Source: Oscillospiraceae bacterium
GTDB taxonomy: Bacteria > Bacillota > Clostridia > Oscillospirales > Acutalibacteraceae
DNA length: 64,000 nt
Direction: 5' to 3'
Assembly: GCA_015066595.1 (NCBI GenBank)
Contig: SVNZ01000001.1
Coordinates: 124,001-188,000, forward strand
Under the pieces are notes generated by a model, which had not been told where the DNA came from, ran no database searches, and saw only the letters and a list, made by a program, of their open reading frames with translations. Below are positions 29,974-40,557 of this stretch, piece by piece; positions within the stretch are counted from its first letter, which is position 1, and the number at the start of each line of letters is the position of its first letter. Made by a program: the position numbers and the translations under genes.

Positions 29974-32043
29974 ATGTCAAATTTGGTAATCGTGGAGTCT
30001 CCTGCAAAAGCGAAGACTATCAAAAAATATCTTGGTAAAGATTTTGATGTTGTTGCATCAATGGGACACGTGCGAGATTTACCTTCTGCTCGTCTGAGCG
30101 TTGATCTTAACAACGATTTCACACCAAGATATGAAATTATAAAAGGTAAAGAAAAGCTTGTAGAAGAACTTGTATCGTTATCTCAGAAATGCGATAATGT
30201 TTATCTTGCAACTGACCCTGATAGAGAGGGTGAGGCGATTTCTTGGCATTTAGCATATATTCTTAACTTGGATTTGGATAAAACAAACCGTGTTGAATTC
30301 AACGAAATAACAAAAACAGGTATTTCTAATGGTATGTCAAATCCTCGTTCTATTAACATAGACCTTGTTAATGCTCAGCAGGCACGTAGAATTCTTGACA
30401 GAATTGTTGGTTATAAGCTTAGCCCGTTTGTGTCTCAAAAAATCCACAGAGGACTTTCCGCGGGACGAGTACAGTCAGTTGCTGTTAGAATTGTAGTCGA
30501 TAGAGAACTTGAAATACGTGCATTTAAGCCTGAAGAATACTGGACTATTGATACAAAGCTGGTACCAAAGGGTTCTCGTAAATCTTTTTCAGCTTCCCTT
30601 TACGGTAATGAGAATGGTAAGCTTAAAATATCACGCAAAGAAGAGGCAGATAAAATTATTTCTGATCTTGATGGAGCCGATTTTGTTATCACAAAAGTAA
30701 AAAATTCAACCAGAAAGAAATCACCAGCTCCTCCGTTTATAACTTCGACCTTACAACAGGAAGCGTCACGTAAGCTTGGTTTTCAGTCAAGAAAAACAAT
30801 GAAAATCGCACAGGAACTATACGAAGGTGTTGAGATCGAAGGCATAGGTGCTATCGGTCTTATCACATATATGCGTACTGACTCATTGAGAATTTCTGCT
30901 GATGCTGTCAGCGAAGCGTCAAAATATATTGGTGAGAATTTTGGTGAAAAGTATCTACCTTCTAAGCCTAGATTCTTTAAATCTCGTTCTAACGCACAGG
31001 ATGGTCACGAAGCTATCAGACCATCTACGCCTTCATTGTCGCCAATGTCAATAAAATCAAGCCTTTCAAACGATCAATTTAAGCTCTACAAGCTTATCTG
31101 GGAGCGTTTTATGGCATCACAGATGGCTGATTGTATCCAAAAAACAACACAGGCTGATATTACAGCAAATGGTTATGTTTTCAAAGCGTCTGGTTATAAA
31201 GTTGATTTTGATGGTTTTACAACATTATATATTGAGAGCAAGGATGAAGCTCAAGAAAAAGAAACTCAGCTTCCACCGCTTGAAAACGGTGCCTTATGCA
31301 AAGTTAAAGATATCGCTCAAAATCAGCATTTTACGCAGCCACCTGCACGCTTTACTGAAGCGTCACTTATCAAAGCTATGGAAGAGTATGGTATTGGTAG
31401 ACCATCTACTTACGCTGCAACTATCTCTACAATTACAAGCAGAGAGTATGTAAAGCGTGATGGGAAGATGCTTGTTCCGACAGAACTCGGAGAAACATTA
31501 GCTCAGCTTATGAAAGAGCGTTTCCCCAAAATTGTTAATGTTAAGTTTACCGCTCAGATGGAACAGGATCTTGATACTGTTGAGAGTGGCGATGTAGAGT
31601 GGGTCAAACTGCTCGACCAGTTCTATACAGATTTTGATAAAACACTCAAAAAAGCTAAGGCTGATATGGCTGGCGTTAAGCTTCAACTAAAAGAGGATGA
31701 AACTGATATCATCTGCGAAAAATGCGGCAAAAAAATGGTCGTTAAAGTCGGAAGATATGGTAAATTTATCGCATGTCCTGGCTATCCTGAGTGCAAGAAC
31801 GTAAAGAAATATGTTGAAGAGGCCGGCACAACTTGTCCAAAATGTGGCGGTAACGTAATTATTAAGCACACCAAGAAGGGTAAGGCTTTTTATGGATGTA
31901 GCAATTATCCTAAGTGCGATTTTGTCTCATGGTATGAGCCTGTAGATGAAAAATGTCCACAATGCGGTGATATTCTCTTCAAAAAGAAAGGTAAAAAAGC
32001 TACAATATTCTGTCAAAGAGAAGGCTGTGGCTATAAGAAATAA
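29974..32043 (+). CDS. topA: DNA topoisomerase I
   Basis: MSNLVIVESPAKAKTIKKYLG, ATDPDREGEAISWH, C-terminal Cys4 zinc ribbons. Confidence 0.97.
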   Translation: MSNLVIVESPAKAKTIKKYLGKDFDVVASMGHVRDLPSARLSVDLNNDFTPRYEIIKGKEKLVEELVSLSQKCDNVYLATDPDREGEAISWHLAYILNLDLDKTNRVEFNEITKTGISNGMSNPRSINIDLVNAQQARRILDRIVGYKLSPFVSQKIHRGLSAGRVQSVAVRIVVDRELEIRAFKPEEYWTIDTKLVPKGSRKSFSASLYGNENGKLKISRKEEADKIISDLDGADFVITKVKNSTRKKSPAPPFITSTLQQEASRKLGFQSRKTMKIAQELYEGVEIEGIGAIGLITYMRTDSLRISADAVSEASKYIGENFGEKYLPSKPRFFKSRSNAQDGHEAIRPSTPSLSPMSIKSSLSNDQFKLYKLIWERFMASQMADCIQKTTQADITANGYVFKASGYKVDFDGFTTLYIESKDEAQEKETQLPPLENGALCKVKDIAQNQHFTQPPARFTEASLIKAMEEYGIGRPSTYAATISTITSREYVKRDGKMLVPTELGETLAQLMKERFPKIVNVKFTAQMEQDLDTVESGDVEWVKLLDQFYTDFDKTLKKAKADMAGVKLQLKEDETDIICEKCGKKMVVKVGRYGKFIACPGYPECKNVKKYVEEAGTTCPKCGGNVIIKHTKKGKAFYGCSNYPKCDFVSWYEPVDEKCPQCGDILFKKKGKKATIFCQREGCGYKK

Positions 32044-33356
32044 TGACTGTTAATGTTTTTGGAGCTGGCCTTGCCGGATGTGAGGCGGCGTATCAGTTAG
32101 CAAAACGTGGTATAAAAGTCAGACTATATGATATGAAACCACACAAAAAGACACCTGCGCATAGTAGTGAGAAGTTAGCTGAGCTTGTTTGTTCTAATTC
32201 GCTGAAAGCTAGACGTGTTGAATCGGCAGCCGGTTTACTTAAAGAAGAAATGCGCCATCTTGATTCATTGTTAGTGAAATTCGCTGACAAGTGTTCTGTA
32301 CCTGCGGGTGGAGCCTTGGCTGTTGACAGAGATCTGTTTTCATCAATGGTTACTGATGCTGTCAAAAATCATGAAAACATAACTTTTGTAAGCGATGAGA
32401 TTGAGGTTATTCCTGATGACGCGATATCTATTGTTGCTACAGGACCTCTGACGTCATACGCATTGTCTGAACATATAAGTGGAAGACTGGGGGATCAGTT
32501 GTCATTTTTTGATGCTGCTGCACCAATTGTCAGCGCAGATAGTATTGATATGCAACACGCTTTTTTTGAGTCAAGATATGGCAAAGGCGATGGAGATGAT
32601 TATCTCAACTGTCCGCTCAACAAAGAAGAATATGAGATATTTTATGATGCACTCGTGAGTGCTGAGCGTGCACCTGTACACGACTTTGATGTTAGAGACC
32701 CTAAAGTGTACGAAGGCTGTATGCCGATTGAAGTGCTGGCGCAGCGTGGTGTTGACACTATTCGTTTTGGTCCGATGAAACCGGTTGGACTTAGAGATCC
32801 AAAAACAGGACACAGGCCTTGGGCTGTGCTTCAGCTTAGAAAAGAAACTGCAAGTGGCGAGATGTTCAACCTGGTTGGGTTTCAGACTAACCTAAAGTTT
32901 TCTGAACAAAAACGTGTTTTTGGATTGATCCCTGCGTTAAAAAATGCAGAGTTTTTGAGATACGGTGTTATGCATCGAAATACTTTTATAAATTCACCTA
33001 AGCTTTTGGGAGCCGACTATGCATTGCGTGCTAATAATAACATCTTCTTCGCTGGACAGATTACCGGTGTCGAGGGTTATATGGAATCAGCTTCTTCAGG
33101 TCTTGTTGCCGGCATAAATGCATATATGCGTGTAAGCGGTAGGAATACTGTTGTGTTTCCTGAATCTACAATGATCGGATCTCTTTCACGATACATTAGT
33201 GATGAAACAGTTTCGGATTTTCAGCCAATGGGTGCAAATTTAGGTGTGTTACCACCTCTTGAAGACAGACCAAGAGATAAGTCACTAAGGGGTGCTATGT
33301 ATGCACAACGTTCACTTATTAGTTTAGATAGTTTTATTAAAGATAATAATTTATAA
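32043..33356 (+). CDS. trmFO: Methylenetetrahydrofolate--tRNA-(uracil-54-C5)-methyltransferase
   Basis: VNVFGAGLAGCEAAYQLAKRGIKVRLYDMKP; ELVCSNSLKA. Confidence 0.95.
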   Translation: MTVNVFGAGLAGCEAAYQLAKRGIKVRLYDMKPHKKTPAHSSEKLAELVCSNSLKARRVESAAGLLKEEMRHLDSLLVKFADKCSVPAGGALAVDRDLFSSMVTDAVKNHENITFVSDEIEVIPDDAISIVATGPLTSYALSEHISGRLGDQLSFFDAAAPIVSADSIDMQHAFFESRYGKGDGDDYLNCPLNKEEYEIFYDALVSAERAPVHDFDVRDPKVYEGCMPIEVLAQRGVDTIRFGPMKPVGLRDPKTGHRPWAVLQLRKETASGEMFNLVGFQTNLKFSEQKRVFGLIPALKNAEFLRYGVMHRNTFINSPKLLGADYALRANNNIFFAGQITGVEGYMESASSGLVAGINAYMRVSGRNTVVFPESTMIGSLSRYISDETVSDFQPMGANLGVLPPLEDRPRDKSLRGAMYAQRSLISLDSFIKDNNL

Positions 33357-33369
33357 ATGGGGTAAAGAT

Positions 33370-34386
33370 ATGAACATTATAGTGGATGCTTTTGGTGGTG
33401 ATAATGCACCACTTGAGATAATTAAAGGCTCATTAGATGCAAAATATGAGTATGGTGTAGATATCACTCTTGTTGGTAATGAAGAGATTATCAGAAAAGT
33501 TTCGAGTGAAAATCAACTGGATATAAATGGTGTTACTATAGTTCATGCTGATTCTGTTATTTCACAAAACGAGGCTGGCACTGAAGTTCTTAAGTCTAAA
33601 AAAGATAGTTCTATGGCTGTTGGTCTGAAGCTTTTGCATGATGGTAAGGGTGATGCTTTTGTGTCAGCAGGTAACAGCGGTGCTGTCTGCGTAGGAGCAA
33701 CTCTCATAGTAAAACGTATTAAAGGTATCAAGAGGCCTGGCTTTGCTCCTGTTATTCCCACACTTGAGGGCAATATGATGCTTATTGACTGCGGCGCTAA
33801 TGTTGAATGTAAACCGCAGATGCTTTTGCAATTTGGCATTATGGGTTCTATATATATGGAAAGAGTAATGGGAATTAAAAATCCCCGTGTTGGTCTTGCA
33901 AATGTTGGCAGTGAGCCACATAAAGGCGGAGAACTCCAGCTTAAAACATATGAGCTGTTAGAGCAGTCCAAGCTGAACTTTATAGGTAACATCGAGGGCA
34001 GAGATGTGGCTGTCGGCGGATGTGAAGTGTGTGTATCCGACGGATTTACCGGAAACCTTATATTAAAAACATATGAGGGTGTAGCAGGTGCTTTGATGAG
34101 CAAGATAAAAGGGGTCTTTAACAAAAACTTAAAGAACAAACTTGCCGCTGCTATGGTTTACTCTGATTTTAAAGAGATGAAAAAGTCTATTGACTATAAT
34201 GAGTTTGGCGGAGCACCTATCATCGGCTGTTCAAAACCTGTATTTAAAGCTCATGGAAGTTCTAATGCAAAAACTTTCAAGAGTGCTATCAGACTCACCA
34301 AAGAATATGTTGAGAATAATGTTGTAGAGGAGATATCCGCTGCACTTAAAGAGTATAATGAGGGAGCTAAAGTATCCAATGAATGA
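33370..34386 (+). CDS. plsX: Phosphate acyltransferase PlsX
   Basis: MNIIVDAFGGDNAPLEIIKG; SAGNSGAVCVGATL. Confidence 0.95.
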   Translation: MNIIVDAFGGDNAPLEIIKGSLDAKYEYGVDITLVGNEEIIRKVSSENQLDINGVTIVHADSVISQNEAGTEVLKSKKDSSMAVGLKLLHDGKGDAFVSAGNSGAVCVGATLIVKRIKGIKRPGFAPVIPTLEGNMMLIDCGANVECKPQMLLQFGIMGSIYMERVMGIKNPRVGLANVGSEPHKGGELQLKTYELLEQSKLNFIGNIEGRDVAVGGCEVCVSDGFTGNLILKTYEGVAGALMSKIKGVFNKNLKNKLAAAMVYSDFKEMKKSIDYNEFGGAPIIGCSKPVFKAHGSSNAKTFKSAIRLTKEYVENNVVEEISAALKEYNEGAKVSNE

Positions 34387-35053
34387 ATTGCAAAATAAGA
34401 TTGGATATAAATTTAATAATGTAGATTTGCTTAAAGAGGCACTGACACATTCATCATTTGCTAACGAACAGCATAAAAAACTCAAATGCAATGAAAGACT
34501 TGAGTTTTTAGGAGATGCAGTGCTGTCTATTGTTGTGTCTGATTATATCTTTGCAAATTGTCCGAAGTTACCTGAAGGTGAACTCACTAAACTCAGAGCA
34601 TCACTGGTGTGCGAAAAGAGTCTACATAAATTTGCTAGAGAAATTGATTTAGGAAAACACCTTCTTTTGAGTCATGGTGAGAAGAGAAACGGTGGAGCGA
34701 GAAGAGCATCTATATTATCTGATGCATTCGAGGCAGTTATTGCTGCTGTTTATCTTGATGGAGGTATCGAACCGGCAAGAAAGCATATATTGCGCTTTGT
34801 TGTGCCAGAAATAGAGCACAGAAAAACCATTTCTTTCAAAGATTACAAAACATCTCTTCAAGAAATTATTCAAAAAAATCCCGGTGAGAAACTTGAATAT
34901 ATTTTGGTGTCTTCCAGTGGCCCTGATCATGACAAACACTTCAAGGTCGAAGTTCATCTTAACAGTAATGTTATAGGTCGAGGTGGAGGAAAGAGTAAAA
35001 AAGAAGCTGAACAACAAGCAGCTCGAGAGGCACTGGAGTTGATGGGTTATTAA
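34379..35053 (+). CDS. rnc: Ribonuclease III
   Basis: NERLEFLGDAVL motif, C-terminal dsRBD. Confidence 0.96.
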   Translation: MNELQNKIGYKFNNVDLLKEALTHSSFANEQHKKLKCNERLEFLGDAVLSIVVSDYIFANCPKLPEGELTKLRASLVCEKSLHKFAREIDLGKHLLLSHGEKRNGGARRASILSDAFEAVIAAVYLDGGIEPARKHILRFVVPEIEHRKTISFKDYKTSLQEIIQKNPGEKLEYILVSSSGPDHDKHFKVEVHLNSNVIGRGGGKSKKEAEQQAAREALELMGY

Positions 35054-36041
35054 ACACTCTAATGTAGCTATATTTGTACCACATAACGGGTGTCCGCATC
35101 AGTGCAGTTTTTGCAACCAGCGTAGCATTGTTGGACAAGCTTATCAACCCACAAAGGATGATGTTAAGAAGACGCTCTCATCAGCGCTTAATTCGCTAAA
35201 AGAAAATAGCATAAATGCAGAAATTGCTTTTTTTGGAGGTAGTTTTACTGCGATTGATAGGGACTATATGATTTCTCTGCTCGATGCAACAAAAGAATAT
35301 ATCGATAAATTCAAGGGTATCAGGATTTCTACACGCCCCGATTGCATTGATAGTGAAGTGCTCGATGTACTTAAAAGATATAAAATTACTTCTATTGAGC
35401 TTGGTGCTCAGTCCATGTGCGATGAAGTACTTAAAGCAAATAATAGGGGACACAGCGTACAAGATGTATATAATGCGTCTGAACTTATCAAAAAATACAG
35501 ATTCTCATTGGGACTTCAGATGATGACAGGATTATATAAGGCTTCTGTGGATTCTGATTTAGAAACCGCTAATAAGTTCATCGATATTAAGCCTGATACT
35601 GTACGTATTTATCCTACTGTAGTGATGAAAAACACAGCGCTTGAGGATTTATACAATAACGGTGAATATTCTTCACCGTCACTTGACGAAACTGTTAACT
35701 TGTGTTCAAAGTTGTTGCTAATGTTTGATGAAAATAATATTTCAGTCATAAGAATGGGACTTCATCACAGTGAGAGTTTAGAGAATGATATGGTAGCAGG
35801 TACATATCATCCGTCATTCAGAGAACTGTGTGAAAGTAAAATTATGTTTGATAAACTGCTTAGTTTATTAAGGGATAATAACATCGAAGGTGATTGCGAA
35901 GTTCTTGTTTCGCCTTTTTGTGTATCAAAATTAGTTGGAAATAAAAAGTCTAATTTAATTAGACTTAATGAGTTAGGATATAATATCAAAATTACTCAAA
36001 GCGATTCTATAAAGTATATGGAAATCGCCTTGAAAAACTAA
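35049..36041 (+). CDS. Radical SAM protein (Elp3-like family), probable AUU start overlapping rnc stop
   Basis: In-frame (I/M)KHSNVAIFVPHNGCPHQCSFCNQRSIVG..AFFGGSFTAID; CxxxCxxC lies upstream of the first ATG at 35268 given by the track. Confidence 0.85.
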   Translation: MKHSNVAIFVPHNGCPHQCSFCNQRSIVGQAYQPTKDDVKKTLSSALNSLKENSINAEIAFFGGSFTAIDRDYMISLLDATKEYIDKFKGIRISTRPDCIDSEVLDVLKRYKITSIELGAQSMCDEVLKANNRGHSVQDVYNASELIKKYRFSLGLQMMTGLYKASVDSDLETANKFIDIKPDTVRIYPTVVMKNTALEDLYNNGEYSSPSLDETVNLCSKLLLMFDENNISVIRMGLHHSESLENDMVAGTYHPSFRELCESKIMFDKLLSLLRDNNIEGDCEVLVSPFCVSKLVGNKKSNLIRLNELGYNIKITQSDSIKYMEIALKN

Positions 36042-36053
36042 GAGGGGTAAGTT

Positions 36054-39000
36054 ATGCTCTTAAAATCACTTGAGCTACAGGGATTTAAAACCTTTCCTGA
36101 TAAAACTAAATTAACATTTGACAGAGGCATTACTTCTGTTGTGGGACCTAACGGTTCTGGTAAGAGTAATATCAGCGACGCTATACGCTGGGTACTTGGT
36201 GAGCAGGCTCCGAAATCTTTGCGATGTTCAAAGATGGAAGATGTTGTTTTTAATGGTACTGATAGTAGAAAACGTCAGGGCTACGCTGAAGTAACTTTAA
36301 CCATCGATAACAAGGATAGAGTTCTGCCTTTTAATGGTGACGAAGTTGCTGTTACTCGAAGATATTTTAGAAGTGGTGACAGCGAATACCTTATAAATAA
36401 AGCGTCAGTTCGACTTAAAGATATCCATGAGCTTTTTATGGATACCGGTCTGGGTCGTGATGGCTATTCAATGATCAGCCAGGGTAAGATAGATTCTATT
36501 GTTGCGTCTAAAAGTGAAGATAGACGAGAGATATTTGAGGAAGCAGCGGGTATTTCTCGTTATAGATACAGAAAAAACGAAGCAGAACGCAAGCTCGTAC
36601 ATACTGAGGATAATCTCGTGCGTTTACGCGATATTGTTACAGAGCTTGAAGATCGTATCGGACCACTTGAATCACAATCAAAAAAGGCCGAAGCTTTCTT
36701 GGAGTACTCTGGTGAAAAACGTGGTCTTGAGATTGCACTCTGGCTGGATACTCTTAATAAATCTTCTTCAGTTTTGAAAGACCACGAGGATAAAATCGCA
36801 GTTTCTAAAAATCAATACGAAGAAGCCGAGAGAGAACTTGAGAGAATTGCTCAGGAAACTGAAGAAATTTATTTGAAAAATGGTTCATTACTGAGTAAAA
36901 TTGATGAGATTCGCCAGAATATTACACAGAGTGAAGGCGAAATCAGCTTCCATAAATCAACAATTTCTGTCGCTGAAAATGATATTTTACATAACAACGA
37001 GAATATCGAGCGTATCACAGGAGAAATATTAAAAGCAGAAGACTCAAATGTTGATATACAACAAGAAATAGAAAGCAAAGAGAAGAAGATAACTGAGTTT
37101 GATGCTGAAATCATGTCGCTCCAGAATGACTATGATAAAACAGCTGATGAACTCAATAACATCAATACAGACTCAAGCAGAAGCAGTGAGCAGTTACAAC
37201 AGCTTTCTGCTGTGATTGCGTCCCTTTCTGCTAAGTCTGCTGATGCAAGAGTTACCGATATGACTTGTGCTTCTTCTATACTCGAGTTGGAGTCACGTGT
37301 TAGTAGCCTTAAAGAAAGCGTTTCTGCTAAGCATGAACAGCTTTCTGACCTTAAAGATATGCAGAAGACTTTTGAAGAAAGTGTTAAAACTAATTCACAA
37401 AAAGTCGATGCACTTAATAACAGCATCAAAGGTCTTGAAATCAAGATTGAATCACGTACAAAAAAGCGTGATGAACTGAAGATAACTTCAGATAACCTCA
37501 TGCTTGATGCTCAGGAAAAATCACGTAGAGCAAAACTTCTTGAGGATTTAGCTGCTAACTATGAGGGTTTCTATAACAGCGTTAAAGTTATTATGAAGGA
37601 AGCAAAAAAAGGTTCTGTTTCAGGTATATGTGGTCCTGTTTCACAGCTTATCCATGTTCCTTCTCAATATAACATTGCTATGGAAGTCGCACTTGGCAGT
37701 AAGATGCAGAACATCGTTACTCTTACAGACGAAGATGCTAAGCGTGCAATTAAGACACTCAAACAACTCGATGCAGGTAGAGCTACCTTTTTGCCTATAA
37801 CTACTATCAAGGGTAGAAAACTTGAGGAAAAAGGCCTTGATGATTGTTACGGATATATTGGTGTTGCGTCTGAGCTTTGCTCTTGTGATAAAAAATACGA
37901 TAACATTAAATCCTCACTTTTAGGTAAAATAGTTGTTGTAGAGGATCTAAACTGTGCTGCTACTATTGCTAAAAAATATGGATACAGATTTATGATCGTC
38001 ACTCTTGATGGTCAGATTATCAACGCCGGCGGTTCTTTCACCGGTGGTTCTATGAATAAAAAATCTGGTCTTCTTTCTCGTGAAACAGAGATATTGTCAC
38101 TTAAAAAGAAGGCGGAAGAACTCACTAAAAAAGCTGATGAGGCGAAAGCTGAGTTTATAAGAGCACAAGAGTCCTTCGGACAATGTGAGGCTCAACTTCT
38201 AGGGGCTCGTGCTGATTTATCGCTTGCTCAGCAAGAACTTATCAAAGTTCAGACTGAATACACTGCTTGTACAAATGAGCTCAATAATATGACTGCAACA
38301 GTCGATGAACTTGATCGTGAGATTACGGAATCTACTGAAAAAATTGCATCACAGAAGATTATGCAACAAGAAGCGAAGATTGTTCTTGAGCAGTACAGTG
38401 CTGAAATTGAAAAGACTGATATTAAGATCAGCACACTGTCTGGCGACAAAGAGCTGCTTTCACAAAAACGAGAGGAACTCTCAGATGCTTTGCAGGATAT
38501 AAGACTCCAGATTGTGACGAAGCAGAAGGATATTGAAACTTTAAAAACTGAAATTGAGCTTGCTAAAGCTTCCGGGTCTAATCAGAATTTGCATGTTCAG
38601 GAATTAAAATCAGAAATTGAACAGATAGAAATTAATAATTCCAATTTAGAACTAAAAATTCAAAATACTCAAGATACAATTAGCGCCCTTAGACAAAAAG
38701 TTAATGACTATAATGCGTCTATCGAGGCAACAAACACACTGCGTGATGAACTTGAAAAGCGTTCTGTAGAACTTAGACAGAGTGAGCGTGATAAGAATAG
38801 TGAGCGCGAGCTTGCCTCTAACGAATATTCTCGTCTTGAAGAGAGAAAAGTGAACCTACAGAAACAGTTTGATGACATTATTGCCAAGCTGTGGGAAGAG
38901 TATGAGCTTACTCGTAGCGAAGCTCAAAAGCAAGCTGTTGAAATTGATGATTTACCACAAGCAAAGGCACGCCTTGCTGAACTCAAACAGAAAATCAAAT

Positions 39001-39629
39001 CTCTTGGTAATGTGAACGTATCTGCTATCGAAGAGTATAAAGAGGTTTCTGAGCGATATGAGTTTATGACAGCTCAAGTTAATGATGTTGAAAATTCTAA
39101 GAAAGAGATTGAACGTCTCATCAGTGAACTTACAAAACAGATGAGAGAAGTTTTTGTTGAGTCATTTGCTGAGATTAACAAGAACTTTACCGCTACTTTT
39201 AAGGAGCTTTTTGGCGGTGGTACAGCTTCGCTTGAACTGTCAGATCCTGAAAATATTTTAACAAGTGGTATTGATATCATTGTACATCCACCAGGAAAGA
39301 TTGTTGTTCATCTTGAAGCGCTTTCAGGTGGTGAGAAGGCTCTTGTAGCTATTGCGTTGTATTTTGCTATTTTAAAGGTCAGACCTGCGCCATTCTGTGT
39401 TATGGATGAGATTGAAGCTGCTTTAGATGAAGTAAATGTTGACAGATTTGCACAATATTTGAGAAACCTTACAGAGAGCACACAGTTTATTCTTATTACA
39501 CACAGACGTGGTACTATGGAAGAAGCTGATGTTCTTTATGGTGTTACAATGCAAGATGAAGGAATATCCAAGTTGCTTGAACTTCGTACTTCTGAGGTTG
39601 CAGCAAAACTTGGATTAAAAGCTAACTGA
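36054..39629 (+). CDS. smc: Chromosome segregation protein SMC
   Basis: LELQGFKTFPDKT, VGPNGSGKSN, hinge, LSGGEKALVAIAL, DEIEAALDEVN. Confidence 0.97.
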   Translation: MLLKSLELQGFKTFPDKTKLTFDRGITSVVGPNGSGKSNISDAIRWVLGEQAPKSLRCSKMEDVVFNGTDSRKRQGYAEVTLTIDNKDRVLPFNGDEVAVTRRYFRSGDSEYLINKASVRLKDIHELFMDTGLGRDGYSMISQGKIDSIVASKSEDRREIFEEAAGISRYRYRKNEAERKLVHTEDNLVRLRDIVTELEDRIGPLESQSKKAEAFLEYSGEKRGLEIALWLDTLNKSSSVLKDHEDKIAVSKNQYEEAERELERIAQETEEIYLKNGSLLSKIDEIRQNITQSEGEISFHKSTISVAENDILHNNENIERITGEILKAEDSNVDIQQEIESKEKKITEFDAEIMSLQNDYDKTADELNNINTDSSRSSEQLQQLSAVIASLSAKSADARVTDMTCASSILELESRVSSLKESVSAKHEQLSDLKDMQKTFEESVKTNSQKVDALNNSIKGLEIKIESRTKKRDELKITSDNLMLDAQEKSRRAKLLEDLAANYEGFYNSVKVIMKEAKKGSVSGICGPVSQLIHVPSQYNIAMEVALGSKMQNIVTLTDEDAKRAIKTLKQLDAGRATFLPITTIKGRKLEEKGLDDCYGYIGVASELCSCDKKYDNIKSSLLGKIVVVEDLNCAATIAKKYGYRFMIVTLDGQIINAGGSFTGGSMNKKSGLLSRETEILSLKKKAEELTKKADEAKAEFIRAQESFGQCEAQLLGARADLSLAQQELIKVQTEYTACTNELNNMTATVDELDREITESTEKIASQKIMQQEAKIVLEQYSAEIEKTDIKISTLSGDKELLSQKREELSDALQDIRLQIVTKQKDIETLKTEIELAKASGSNQNLHVQELKSEIEQIEINNSNLELKIQNTQDTISALRQKVNDYNASIEATNTLRDELEKRSVELRQSERDKNSERELASNEYSRLEERKVNLQKQFDDIIAKLWEEYELTRSEAQKQAVEIDDLPQAKARLAELKQKIKSLGNVNVSAIEEYKEVSERYEFMTAQVNDVENSKKEIERLISELTKQMREVFVESFAEINKNFTATFKELFGGGTASLELSDPENILTSGIDIIVHPPGKIVVHLEALSGGEKALVAIALYFAILKVRPAPFCVMDEIEAALDEVNVDRFAQYLRNLTESTQFILITHRRGTMEEADVLYGVTMQDEGISKLLELRTSEVAAKLGLKAN

Positions 39630-39643
39630 TTTAAGGAGATTTT

Positions 39644-40555
39644 ATGGGCTTTTTTAATAAAATCAAAGAAGGTCTAAAAAAAACTAGAGACGGAGTAGTT
39701 GGACAAATCAGCTCTATGCTCAAGTCTTTTACTAAAATAGACGAAGACCTTTTTGAAGAGCTTGAGGAACTTTTAGTAATGGCTGATGTTGGTGTTCATA
39801 CAGCAGAAAATATTTGTGATCAGCTCAGAGCACAAGTCAAAGCTGAGGGTGTTACCGATCCTGCACTGATTATGTCTATGCTTGAAAAACTCACTGCAGA
39901 TATGCTTAGAGACGGTAACGAAATGATTCTTAACACAAAACCATCTATTATTTTAGTTATAGGTGTAAACGGTGTTGGAAAAACTACTACTATTGGCAAA
40001 CTGGCTAATCATTATGTATCAAACGGAAAAAGAGTCACACTTGCTGCTGCTGATACGTTCAGAGCTGCTGCTATTGAGCAACTTCAGGTTTGGGCTGAGC
40101 GTAGTAACGCTGATATTGTAAAGCAAAATGAAGGGTCTGATCCAGCAGCAGTAGTATTTGATGCTATTTCAAGTGCAAAGGCTAAGGGGTCTGATATCAT
40201 TATCTGTGATACAGCTGGTCGTCTTCATAATAAGCGTCATCTTATGGATGAACTTGCTAAAATAAGACGTGTTATTGATCGAGAACTTCCGGATGCAGAC
40301 AAAGAATTTTTGCTTGTTCTTGATGCAACAACTGGTCAAAATGCTGTCAATCAGGCTCAGGAGTTTTCTAAAGCTACAGGCATTACGGGTATCGTCTTAA
40401 CTAAGCTTGATGGTACTGCTCGTGGTGGTGTAGTTCTTGCTATCAAAGAAGGACTTAAAATTCCGGTTAAATTTATTGGTGTTGGCGAGCAACTTGATGA
40501 TTTACAACCGTTCGACGCTGATGATTTCACAAAAGCTCTGTTTGTAAAGGAATAA
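39644..40555 (+). CDS. ftsY: Signal recognition particle receptor FtsY
   Basis: GVNGVGKTTTIGKLA, DTAGRLHNK, TKLDGTARGG. Confidence 0.97.
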   Translation: MGFFNKIKEGLKKTRDGVVGQISSMLKSFTKIDEDLFEELEELLVMADVGVHTAENICDQLRAQVKAEGVTDPALIMSMLEKLTADMLRDGNEMILNTKPSIILVIGVNGVGKTTTIGKLANHYVSNGKRVTLAAADTFRAAAIEQLQVWAERSNADIVKQNEGSDPAAVVFDAISSAKAKGSDIIICDTAGRLHNKRHLMDELAKIRRVIDRELPDADKEFLLVLDATTGQNAVNQAQEFSKATGITGIVLTKLDGTARGGVVLAIKEGLKIPVKFIGVGEQLDDLQPFDADDFTKALFVKE

Positions 40556-40557
40556 TT

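Noticed and set aside
33543-34139. 198-aa minus-strand ORF opposite plsX
   Set aside because: Fully antisense to a strongly conserved gene; low-complexity composition, no recognisable domain or SD.
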